Positions 1 through 6,022 of a DNA stretch of 8,210 bases are shown here, piece after piece. The notes under the pieces were generated by a model that searched no databases, had not been told where the DNA came from, and was given only the letters and a program-made list of their open reading frames with translations. The stretch is from NCBI GenBank assembly GCA_964434955.1, contig CAYSXI010000217.1, positions 1 to 8,210 of the forward strand, written 5' to 3'. Both the position numbers and the translations under genes were made by a program. Position 1 is the stretch's first letter, and each line of letters begins with the position of its first letter. This DNA comes from JANQLU01 sp964434955 (lineage in GTDB: Bacteria > Planctomycetota > Planctomycetia > Pirellulales > Pirellulaceae).

Positions 1-1234
1 ATGCATGGTCGAGATGCACAACGAACAAAAAAAGATCGACCTCGCTTTGATGCGAGAACGATTGGTTTCACGTGGCGACTATGAAGCGATCGGCGGTAAG
101 AACTATCTGGCCGATCTATTCAGCCGGGTCCCGACGGCTGCACACGCAAAATATTACGCCCAGATTGTCCGGGACAAAGCCGTTGTTCGACGTGTGATCT
201 ACGCCTGCACGGATATTTTGGAGGCGTCCTACGAAGCGGATGCAGATCCGGAAACCGCGTTGAGCGATGCCGAGCAACGCATCTTTTCAATTCGCGAGGA
301 AACCACTTCGAGCAACGTTCATAATTTGAACGAGCTGTTGCACAAGGCAATGGACCGTTTGGATGCCAGGATGGACGGTCAAATTTTGGATGGGGCCGTC
401 GATACGGGGTTCACCGATCTCGACGAAAAATGTGGTGGTTTGCATTCCTCCGAACTGATCATTCTTGCGGCACGCCCTAGTATGGGTAAAACGGCGTTCT
501 CGATGAACATTGCGGAATACGTTTCGATCGAAACCAAGATGCCGACTCTGTTTGTCAGCTTGGAAATGTCCGCGGTCGAGTTGATCGAACGACTGATGTG
601 TTCCGTTGCGCGGGTCAATAGCCACCGACTTCGGAATGGAAGCATCTCGCAGGAGGATCGAAAGAAACTGGTTGCGGAAGCGTCTCGGCTTAGCAAGTCG
701 CCATTGTACATCGACGACTCACCAAGCCGGACGGTGGCGCAGATTGCCGCAACGGCACGTCGAATCAAACGCCGTGAAGGCAAGCTCGGCTTATTGGTGA
801 TTGACTACTTGCAATTGATCGAGCCGGATAACTCGAAAGATCCGCGGCAAGAACAGGTTGCCAAGATTGCACGGCGTTTGAAGGGGTTGGCCAGGGAGTT
901 GGAAGTCCCCGTGCTCTGTCTTTCCCAATTGAATCGACAAGCGGAAGATTCTCGCGATCATCGTCCCAAACTTAGTCACCTTCGTGAATCCGGGGCGATT
1001 GAGCAGGATGCGGATGTCGTCATGTTTGTTCACCGCGAAGAGTATTATCGCCGCGAGGGCGACAAGGATGATGTCGCCGGGCACGCGCAGATCTTGATCG
1101 AAAAGCAACGAAACGGTCCGACGGGCGAGGTGAACCTGACTTGGGTTCGTCAATTCACTCGATTCGAAAACCAGGCTCGCGAACGACATGGCGAACTGGA
1201 AGCCTTCAACTCGCCCGCGGGTGAGTTTAGTTAA
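1..1234 (+). CDS. dnaB: Replicative DNA helicase DnaB, 5' end missing
   Basis: DnaB is the hexameric ATP-driven helicase that unwinds DNA at the replication fork and recruits primase. The frame is open at the left edge, so the N-terminus (probably about 50-60 residues) lies outside the window; the internal ATG at base 5 is not the real start. Numbering from that Met, residues 1-100 match the end of the DnaB N-terminal domain (EAIGGKNYLADLFSRVPTAAHAKYY is typical, here split around residues 28-51). The RecA-like core follows: Walker A RPSMGKT at 157-163, SLEMS at 185-189, Walker B LLVIDYLQL at 263-271, SQLNR at 307-311, LRESGAIEQDADVV at 326-339 and KQRNGPTG at 367-374. Walker A is uninterrupted, so no intein sits at that common insertion site. 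The C-terminus ends normally at TAA 1232-1234. Identification is firm; RecA-like paralogues such as RadA are excluded by the N-domain match. Confidence 0.97.
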   Translation, partial: CMVEMHNEQKKIDLALMRERLVSRGDYEAIGGKNYLADLFSRVPTAAHAKYYAQIVRDKAVVRRVIYACTDILEASYEADADPETALSDAEQRIFSIREETTSSNVHNLNELLHKAMDRLDARMDGQILDGAVDTGFTDLDEKCGGLHSSELIILAARPSMGKTAFSMNIAEYVSIETKMPTLFVSLEMSAVELIERLMCSVARVNSHRLRNGSISQEDRKKLVAEASRLSKSPLYIDDSPSRTVAQIAATARRIKRREGKLGLLVIDYLQLIEPDNSKDPRQEQVAKIARRLKGLARELEVPVLCLSQLNRQAEDSRDHRPKLSHLRESGAIEQDADVVMFVHREEYYRREGDKDDVAGHAQILIEKQRNGPTGEVNLTWVRQFTRFENQARERHGELEAFNSPAGEFS

Positions 1235-1552
1235 TTGGCTCATCGGCCCTCGAATTTTGGGCAGCGAAATTCAAGGGGCGGCGGTTATTGGAAACGACGG
1301 GCTTGGCTGAATTGCCCACCGAATCTCAAAACGTTTGCGTTTCGTGCATGGGCTTTGGACGTGATCCGGCCCCAAAGCTTCGTCGTTTTTTGAGAACCTT
1401 CGTCGGCTTGCGCTTCCGACACCTCTGCCCTTGATGTTTGTGCCTGTTCGGACCCTGGGCACGGTCCCGGCCCCGAGCCTATCGTGGCGATCGGAATTCC
1501 CTTCTAATCCCCTTTCATTGCCTTCTTTTGTGGGTGTTTGAATAATGAAGCC
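1235..1552. other. Intergenic region between dnaB and bpt
   Basis: I see no convincing gene in these 318 bases. A short stem (GAATTT 1252-1257 with AAATTC 1267-1272) lies just after dnaB and has no T-run. A candidate terminator sits at 1350-1391. A further small stem is GTCGG 1402-1406 with CCGAC 1416-1420. No good -35/-10 pair is visible, so the promoter of bpt could not be placed. Minus-strand frames here look like shadows of the flanking genes. Confidence 0.6.
1350..1391 (+). terminator. Possible weak intrinsic terminator downstream of dnaB
   Basis: GCTTTGG (1352-1358) pairs with CCAAAGC (1372-1378) around a 13-base loop, and two G-U pairs can extend the stem to 1350/1380. A run of six T follows at 1386-1391, but seven bases after the stem rather than directly. 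It lies about 120 bases beyond the dnaB stop. The loose geometry makes this only a candidate; no better one is seen after dnaB. Confidence 0.3.
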
Positions 1553-2251
1553 ATGAAAGATCACTTGATTCGCGACGAACTTGAGGAATGTCCGTACTTG
1601 CCCGGCGAAACGGCTCGCATGCCGCTGTACGCACTTTCCGGGGCATCGGATCCTGCGTCGACGGATGAACGGCTTTCCGAGGGCCAAAGAAGGGCAGGGG
1701 AGTTTGTCTACAAAACGCAGTGCCCAAACTGTCAGGCTTGTATTCCAGTACGAATCCCCGTCAAAGATTTTACGCACAGCAAATCGCAGAAACGAATATT
1801 GGTTCGCGGCGACCGGGAGCTTCGATGTGAGATTGGTCCCTTGCAGGTCGATGATGCCCGCCTGGACTTGTTTAACAAACACCGTGTTCAGCGTGGTTTG
1901 AGTCGCGATCGCGAACGCGTTAGCTGGGAAGATTACCACTGGGGTTTTGTCCGCAGCTGCTTTGAGTCCTTCGAGATGGCGTATTACCTGGGTGACGATT
2001 TGGTCGGGATCGCCATCAACGATTTGGGGACGGAGTCACTTTCGGCGGTTTACACGTTTTACGATCCGGATCTCAAGGGGCAAAGTTTGGGGACCTATTC
2101 GGTTCTGAAGCAAGTGGATTTTTGTCGCGCTGTCGGACATCGATATCTCTATTTGGGTTTTTACATCGCCGACTGTCAGGCGATGGTCTACAAGGATCGA
2201 TTTCGTCCGCAGGAACGATTGATCGACCAGCGATGGGAACGGTTTGACTAG
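1553..2251 (+). CDS. bpt: Aminoacyl-tRNA-protein transferase, Bpt/Ate family
   Basis: Enzymes of this family transfer an amino acid (leucine in characterised bacterial Bpt, arginine in eukaryotic ATE1) from tRNA to proteins with N-terminal Asp or Glu, creating a destabilising residue read by ClpS/ClpAP. It acts in the cytoplasm. From the ATG at 1553 the product is 232 residues, normal for Bpt. Family marks in order: ECPYLPG at 12-18; a cysteine-rich CPNCQACIPVRIP at 57-69; FTHSKSQKR at 73-81; SAVYTFYDPDLKGQSLGTYS at 164-183; YLYLGFYI at 198-205; MVYKDRFRPQE at 211-221. The second half is the GNAT-like transferase fold. An in-frame TTG at 1538 would add five residues; ATG 1553 is preferred because the conserved region then begins at the usual distance, though neither start has a clear Shine-Dalgarno. 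It stands alone, 318 bases after dnaB. Leucyl rather than arginyl specificity is inferred from family, not seen. Confidence 0.93.
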   Translation: MKDHLIRDELEECPYLPGETARMPLYALSGASDPASTDERLSEGQRRAGEFVYKTQCPNCQACIPVRIPVKDFTHSKSQKRILVRGDRELRCEIGPLQVDDARLDLFNKHRVQRGLSRDRERVSWEDYHWGFVRSCFESFEMAYYLGDDLVGIAINDLGTESLSAVYTFYDPDLKGQSLGTYSVLKQVDFCRAVGHRYLYLGFYIADCQAMVYKDRFRPQERLIDQRWERFD

Positions 2252-2258
2252 ATTTGCC

Positions 2259-2349
2259 GCGGCGATTGGAGCGAGGCGTTCGCCATCGACCAGGAGATCA
2301 AGTCGCGCGCCGCGAAGGTCTTGCTAGCGAGTTGCGGCGAGTGGAGCGA
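2259..2349. repeat. Pair of 16-base direct repeats, one mismatch
   Basis: GCGGCGATTGGAGCGA (2259-2274) recurs as GCGGCGAGTGGAGCGA (2334-2349), identical at 15 of 16 bases and 75 bases apart. Both copies lie just after the bpt stop codon. They have no flanking inverted repeats or target-site duplications that would mark a mobile element. The second copy also forms the right arm of a stem with 2308-2313. Function unknown. Confidence 0.6.
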
Positions 2350-2746
2350 AACCTTTGACCAAATTTTCCGTCGCGAAATTCGGATTCATTTCATTCGTTT
2401 TCAAACGATTAACGGTTTCTGCCCTTACGATTGGTGAAACTTTCTAAAGTCATACCAGTGTTTTAAACGAAACTAAATGCAGGTGATTTTCCTGTGAGAT
2501 GCATTGGCATGCTGTGCTCACAAGAGGATTGCTTAAGGGGGGAATATGCCAGCGGTCCGGCTTGGACGGCTGAGAAGAGTGCAGACCTAGTCACTTTCGT
2601 GTTTTCTTTCCTGGCGACGCTTCGCCGAGTCATTTGGTAATTTAGGTTGACCGAATCGTTTGTAATGGAACGAATTTTTGTTCTCACCGCATACTAACGA
2701 TTTTGCTTGTCTCCTGAATGAATGGATGCCGATGTCGTTGATAGCA

Positions 2747-2922
2747 ATTGCAAGTGTTTTGTGCACTGCAATGAACAATGAAACCTTGAAAGTTGTCCCG
2801 ATCCAGACGTCAACTTCTTGACCGTTGGGTTTTTAACCCGCGGGCATACGGTCCGATGCCGGGTTGAGAAATGACATGGGATAACGGTTATGCAAAGCTC
2901 GTCTTTGTATAGCGAAAGACGA
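2747..2922 (+). promoter_or_regulatory. Structured leader upstream of the HTH-receiver gene
   Basis: Successive hairpins precede the start at 2950. H1: ATTGC 2747-2751 plus AGTG 2753-2756 pair with CACT 2764-2767 plus GCAAT 2768-2772, with one bulged base. H2: GGGTT 2827-2831 pairs with AACCC 2835-2839 over a TTT loop, inside GACCG 2820-2824 with CGGTC 2849-2853. H3, exclusive with H2: the same AACCC pairs with GGGTT 2861-2865, stacked on GGCAT 2843-2847 with ATGCC 2856-2860. H4: TCGTCTTT 2899-2906 with AAAGACGA 2915-2922, ending 15 bases before the Shine-Dalgarno. The H2/H3 switch resembles attenuator or riboswitch logic, but it matches no known class that I recognise and transcription of this stretch is assumed. 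Confidence 0.4.
2881..2891. promoter_or_regulatory. Perfect dyad ATAAC-G-GTTAT, possible operator
   Basis: ATAAC (2881-2885) and GTTAT (2887-2891) are exact reverse complements around one central G, 59 bases upstream of the regulator start codon. That is a plausible place for an autoregulatory operator of a HTH protein. A related TAACGGTT occurs at 2410-2417. Site identity is inferred from symmetry and position only. Confidence 0.3.
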
Positions 2923-2937
2923 AACAACGTGTAGTAT

Positions 2938-2942
2938 GGAGA
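2938..2942 (+). promoter_or_regulatory. Ribosome binding site of the HTH-receiver gene
   Basis: GGAGA lies seven bases before the ATG at 2950, a good Shine-Dalgarno and one of the clearest in the window. It overlaps a four-codon mini-frame (ATG 2936, stop TAA 2948-2950) whose stop shares a base with the start codon as TAATG. Confidence 0.7.
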
Positions 2943-2949
2943 ACCTGTA

Positions 2950-3522
2950 ATGAAGGTGTTCACAACTGGACAGGTCGCCAAGATCTGTAAAGTGGCTCCA
3001 CGCACGGTCAGCAAATGGTTTGATTCGGGACGCCTCAAAGGCTACCGAATCCCCGGTTCGCAAGACCGTCGTATCCCACGCGAATACCTGATCAAATTCT
3101 TGAAAGAGCACGGTATGCCTTTGGGCGATCTCGAGGATGAGGCCATGGCCAAAGTCCTGATCGTTGCTCAAGATCAAGTTTTGATTGAGAACCTTAAGCG
3201 TGAACTGCCACCAGAAAAATCCTTCAAAGTCGCTGTCGCCGCAAGTGGTTTTGAAGCTGGTATCCAAGCCGAGAGTTTCCACCCAGATTGCATCATCACT
3301 GACTTTTCCATTGGAAAAGTTGAGGCGTTGCAAATCTGCCAAAACCTTCGGAAGAATACCGACTTTGGCAACACAATTCTGATTGCTTTGCTACCTGATG
3401 ATGGCAATCCAATCAGCTTCGATCGCTCGGCGATCAATGAGACGTTTAAAAAGCCGTTCGACGCCAGTCTTTTGGCAGAACGACTTCGCACGCTGATTGG
3501 CTCCCGCAAAGAGCTTGTCTAA
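2950..3522 (+). CDS. HTH regulator with atypical C-terminal receiver domain
   Basis: A 190-residue cytoplasmic DNA-binding protein, probably a transcription regulator. Residues 1-57 form an excisionase/MerR-type winged helix: TGQVAKICKVAPRTVSKWF (6-24) is the HTH and GYRIPGSQDRRIP (31-43) the wing. After a short acidic linker (58-66), residues 67-184 have a response-regulator receiver pattern: strand KVLIV 68-72, candidate phospho-acceptor Asp118 in CIITDFS, strand TILIALL 142-148, and KKPF with Lys168 before Pro169. The acidic pair normally after the first strand is replaced by Ala73-Gln74 (Asp75 follows), and the usual Thr/Ser at the end of the fourth strand is Leu. Phosphorylation is therefore doubtful. 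The order is the reverse of most response regulators, which carry the receiver first. No sensor kinase is nearby. The start is fixed by the GGAGA site, and a strong terminator follows. Target genes are unknown; autoregulation is possible. Confidence 0.88.
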   Translation: MKVFTTGQVAKICKVAPRTVSKWFDSGRLKGYRIPGSQDRRIPREYLIKFLKEHGMPLGDLEDEAMAKVLIVAQDQVLIENLKRELPPEKSFKVAVAASGFEAGIQAESFHPDCIITDFSIGKVEALQICQNLRKNTDFGNTILIALLPDDGNPISFDRSAINETFKKPFDASLLAERLRTLIGSRKELV

Positions 3523-3569
3523 GACCCAACTAGACATTCAGCAACATTAATCGCCGTCTTTCGCATTCG

Positions 3570-3605
3570 AAACCGCCTGGTGTGGACCCACCCGGCGGTT
3601 TTTTT
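3570..3605 (+). terminator. Strong intrinsic terminator after the HTH-receiver gene
   Basis: AAACCGCC (3570-3577) pairs perfectly with GGCGGTTT (3594-3601). Beyond one T/C mismatch, GGTG (3579-3582) pairs with CACC (3589-3592) over a six-base loop. A run of seven T covers 3599-3605. It lies 48 bases past the stop codon and should end the regulator transcript, isolating it from the peptidase gene. Confidence 0.93.
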
Positions 3606-3733
3606 ATTTCGCGATTTCGTATTGAATTGTCTCCCCCTGGAATTTGGCCGCGCTTCGCGCATTCGGTTTTCGTTCCAGCGGTCGCTCTCGCCCGCCTGCC
3701 GAGTCGGACAGACTCTCACCGGCGAGGTTCAGA

Positions 3734-3835
3734 GATTGAATCAAAATGTTCCCCTGGGCGGGCAGAAGTTCTGATTGCCCTTTCTCGCAATCACTTGCGG
3801 ATTCGACTAGATTGGACTCCTTCGAGTCGTCAATC
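3734..3835 (+). promoter_or_regulatory. Three GATTG dyads in the leader of the S46 peptidase gene
   Basis: Between the terminator and the peptidase start (3606-3856) no other gene is convincing. Three inverted repeats share a GATTG/CAATC or GATT/AATC arm: GATT-G-AATC at 3734-3742; TGATTGC 3772-3778 with GCAATCA 3787-3793; and GATTG 3810-3814 plus GACTC 3815-3819 with GAGTC 3824-3828 plus CAATC 3831-3835 (CTTC loop, two-base bulge). The last ends 21 bases before the ATG. They may be operator half-sites or RNA hairpins controlling translation; symmetry is the only evidence. A GAGG (3848-3851) five bases before the ATG is a usable Shine-Dalgarno. No clear -35/-10 pair was found. Confidence 0.35.
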
Positions 3836-3856
3836 AAATCCATCGTTGAGGCACCC

Positions 3857-6001
3857 ATGAAATCGTTGTCCCGACTTCTGATTCCAGCCATCGTCGTTTT
3901 GTTGTCAGCTTCGTCGTTCGCTGACGAAGGCATGTATCCATTGAGCGAATTGCATCGACTGGATTTACGCGCGAAGGGTTTGGAAATCGATCCCAAAGAC
4001 GTGTACAACCCGGACGGCATCAGCCTGATTGATGGGATCTGCAAAGTGAATGGGTGCACGGGTTCCTTTGTTTCACCGAACGGGCTGATCATTACCAATC
4101 ATCACTGTGCCTATCGAGCGATTAACTCGGCAAGTTCCGCGGAGAATGATTACTTGAAGGATGGTTTTCGGGCCAAGTCGATGGGGGAGGAAATTCCAGC
4201 AACCGGATATACCGTCCGAATTACGGAATCCTACAAAGATGTTTCGCGGGAAGTGCTTTCGGTGGTCAAAGGGGAGATGACATTTGCCGAGCGGAGCAAA
4301 GCGGTTTCCAAACGCCGTAAAGAACTTGAGCAACTGGCCGAGAAAGCCAACCCGGGAATGCGAGCCGAAGTGGCCGAAATGTTCGTCGGCAAGACGTATG
4401 TGCTTTTCATGTATACCTACATCAAAGACGTTCGATTGGTTTTTGCCCCACCTTCATCGGTTGGGAATTTCGGTGGAGATGTCGACAACTGGGAATGGCC
4501 TAGGCATACCGGCGACTTTTCCTTCATGCGTGCCTATGTCGCTCCGGATGGAAGCAGCGCCGAATATTCCAAGGACAATGTTCCATTTAAGCCAAAGAAG
4601 CATATCCCGGTTGCCAAGCGAGGTGTCGACGAAGGGGACTTTGTGTTTCTGCTTGGATACCCGGGGCGGACCGCGCGTCACAAGACGTCGCACTTTTTGC
4701 GATTTGAAGAGGAGTTTCGGCTTCCCTACATCGTCGATCTTTACCAATGGCAGATCCGTGAAATGGAAAAAGCCGGCGCAAATGATCGTGAGGTCGCGCT
4801 GAAGTTTTCGTCTCGAAGCAAGTCTCTGGCGAATGTGGAAAAACGTTCGCGCGGACAACTCAAGGGTCTGGATCGAAAAGGGATTGTCAGTTTTCGTGCT
4901 TCGGAAGAAGCCAAGCTCCAGTCATTTATTGATGCCACGCCTGAATTGCGTTCGAAGTATGGAAACCTGCTCAAAGATATCGATGGGGTTTATTCAGAAA
5001 TGCGTAGCAACGCGCAACTGGAGTATGATTTCAACAACTTGAAGTCGGCCTGTCGCTCGCTCTACATTGCGTTCACCGTGATCGATGCCGCCGTCGAAAG
5101 GCAAAAGCCGGATCTTGAACGTGTTGCGAGTTACATGGATCGCAACTTTGGCTTGACAAAACAGCGTTTGTTGCGGGCCCAAAAAGATCTTCATCGACCG
5201 ACGGACCAGGTCATGATGAGCGGAATGCTTAAACGACTTGCTGACAATTTGGAGTCCGCAGAAATCAAGCCATTGGCAAAGTTGTTGGCAGAACCTGTCA
5301 AATTGGAAGCCCAGGTTGAATCCCTTTTTGCGGGTTCCAGGCTTTCAGATCCTGACATGCTTGAGAAACTGCTTTCAGCGACGCCGGATGAATTGGCCGA
5401 CGTCGACGACAGCCTTTTGCAGCTGACAATGGAACTCTATCCCTATTACCTCAAGCTGCGAGAAAAGGGACAGGAACGTGAAGGAAAACTGGGGTCACTC
5501 TATGGTTCCTTGATTGAGGTCAAGCAACAATTTCTCAAAACCAATTTCGTGCCTGATGCGAACGCGACACTGAGAATGACTTTTGGGCGCGTAAAAAGCT
5601 ATTCACCTGCCGATGGCATCGTGAAAACACCCATCACGACGTTAACGGGCGTGATCGAAAAAACCACTGGCAAGGATCCCTTTATAACGCCGAACAAGAT
5701 CGCGGAAATGTACAAGACCCGTGACTTTGGAAAGTTTGAACACCCGGTCCTCAAGGATTTGCCGGTCGCGATTCTTTACGATACCGACACGACGGGCGGG
5801 AATTCGGGAAGTCCGATTATCAACGCTCGCGGAGAATTGGTTGGGGTGAATTTTGACCGGGCATTTGAAGCAACGATCAACGACTTTGCCTGGAACAAAA
5901 GTTACAGTCGCTCGATCGGCGTCGACGTTCGTTACGCCTTGTGGATCACCGGAAACGTGTATGGTGCCAAGGACCTGCTAAAGGAAATGGGTGTGGACTA
6001 G
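3857..6001 (+). CDS. Secreted S46 dipeptidyl-peptidase, DPP11-like
   Basis: An exported serine exopeptidase of family S46 (DPP7/DPP11) that removes dipeptides from peptide N-termini, probably in the periplasm. The product is 714 residues, normal for the family. Residues 1-22 are a signal peptide (K2, R6, hydrophobic 7-16, SFA before Asp23); the mature end DEGMYPL resembles the family's DEGMW start. The chymotrypsin-like catalytic residues are His83 in TNHHCAY, Asp220 in PRHTGDF and Ser650 in GGNSGSP. Asn211, Trp212, Arg216 and Asp667 fall where characterised S46 enzymes bind the substrate amino group. Arg668 lies exactly 18 residues after the catalytic Ser, as Arg673 does in Porphyromonas DPP11; DPP7 has Gly there. 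This predicts cleavage after Asp/Glu at P1. The middle (about 270-550) is the helical domain. An upstream ATG at 3746 would place 37 non-signal residues ahead of the signal peptide and is rejected. Confidence 0.95.
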   Translation: MKSLSRLLIPAIVVLLSASSFADEGMYPLSELHRLDLRAKGLEIDPKDVYNPDGISLIDGICKVNGCTGSFVSPNGLIITNHHCAYRAINSASSAENDYLKDGFRAKSMGEEIPATGYTVRITESYKDVSREVLSVVKGEMTFAERSKAVSKRRKELEQLAEKANPGMRAEVAEMFVGKTYVLFMYTYIKDVRLVFAPPSSVGNFGGDVDNWEWPRHTGDFSFMRAYVAPDGSSAEYSKDNVPFKPKKHIPVAKRGVDEGDFVFLLGYPGRTARHKTSHFLRFEEEFRLPYIVDLYQWQIREMEKAGANDREVALKFSSRSKSLANVEKRSRGQLKGLDRKGIVSFRASEEAKLQSFIDATPELRSKYGNLLKDIDGVYSEMRSNAQLEYDFNNLKSACRSLYIAFTVIDAAVERQKPDLERVASYMDRNFGLTKQRLLRAQKDLHRPTDQVMMSGMLKRLADNLESAEIKPLAKLLAEPVKLEAQVESLFAGSRLSDPDMLEKLLSATPDELADVDDSLLQLTMELYPYYLKLREKGQEREGKLGSLYGSLIEVKQQFLKTNFVPDANATLRMTFGRVKSYSPADGIVKTPITTLTGVIEKTTGKDPFITPNKIAEMYKTRDFGKFEHPVLKDLPVAILYDTDTTGGNSGSPIINARGELVGVNFDRAFEATINDFAWNKSYSRSIGVDVRYALWITGNVYGAKDLLKEMGVD

Positions 6002-6022
6002 CAGGCAAGAAATTCCAATCGG

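Larger units (their letters stand above)
2252..2949. other. Long intergenic region with many dyads, bpt to regulator
   Basis: No long gene is supported in these 698 bases. Present are: a direct repeat (2259-2274 and 2334-2349); a stem CGCCGC 2308-2313 with GCGGCG 2334-2339; AATGCA 2476-2481 with TGCATT 2500-2505, which competes with TGTGAG 2493-2498 with CTCACA 2517-2522 (inner ATGC/GCAT around ATTG); GGCGA 2613-2617 with TCGCC 2622-2626 (four-base loop); and the leader structures from 2747 onward, listed separately. Very short frames exist, for example 14 codons at 2546-2590 behind an AAGGGGGG run and 31 codons at 2726-2821, but neither can be called a gene. No textbook promoter is recognisable. 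It is unusually large and structured for this window, so an unannotated RNA or long 5' leader is possible. Confidence 0.55.

Noticed and set aside
475..495. Possible DnaB intein at the Walker A site
   Set aside because: The RPSMGKT motif and surrounding helicase sequence are continuous; no insertion is present.
1271..1939. 222-codon minus-strand frame across the dnaB-bpt gap and the first half of bpt
   Set aside because: It is antisense to well-supported bpt codons and its product has no recognisable domain; judged a shadow.
2726..2821. 31-codon plus-strand frame with a hydrophobic start (MPMSLIAIASVLC)
   Set aside because: It has no ribosome site and coincides with the 2747-2772 hairpin; too short to support as a gene without conservation data.
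2833..3342. 169-codon minus-strand frame over the regulator gene and its leader
   Set aside because: The plus-strand product has clear HTH and receiver motifs with a ribosome site and terminator; the antisense frame has none.
3746..3856. N-terminal extension of the S46 gene from the ATG at 3746
   Set aside because: It would add 37 residues in front of a clear signal peptide; ATG 3857 has a GAGG site at good spacing and gives the normal family length.
6002..6022. Terminator between the converging S46 and membrane-protein genes
   Set aside because: Only 21 bases separate the stop codons and no stem of useful length is seen there.
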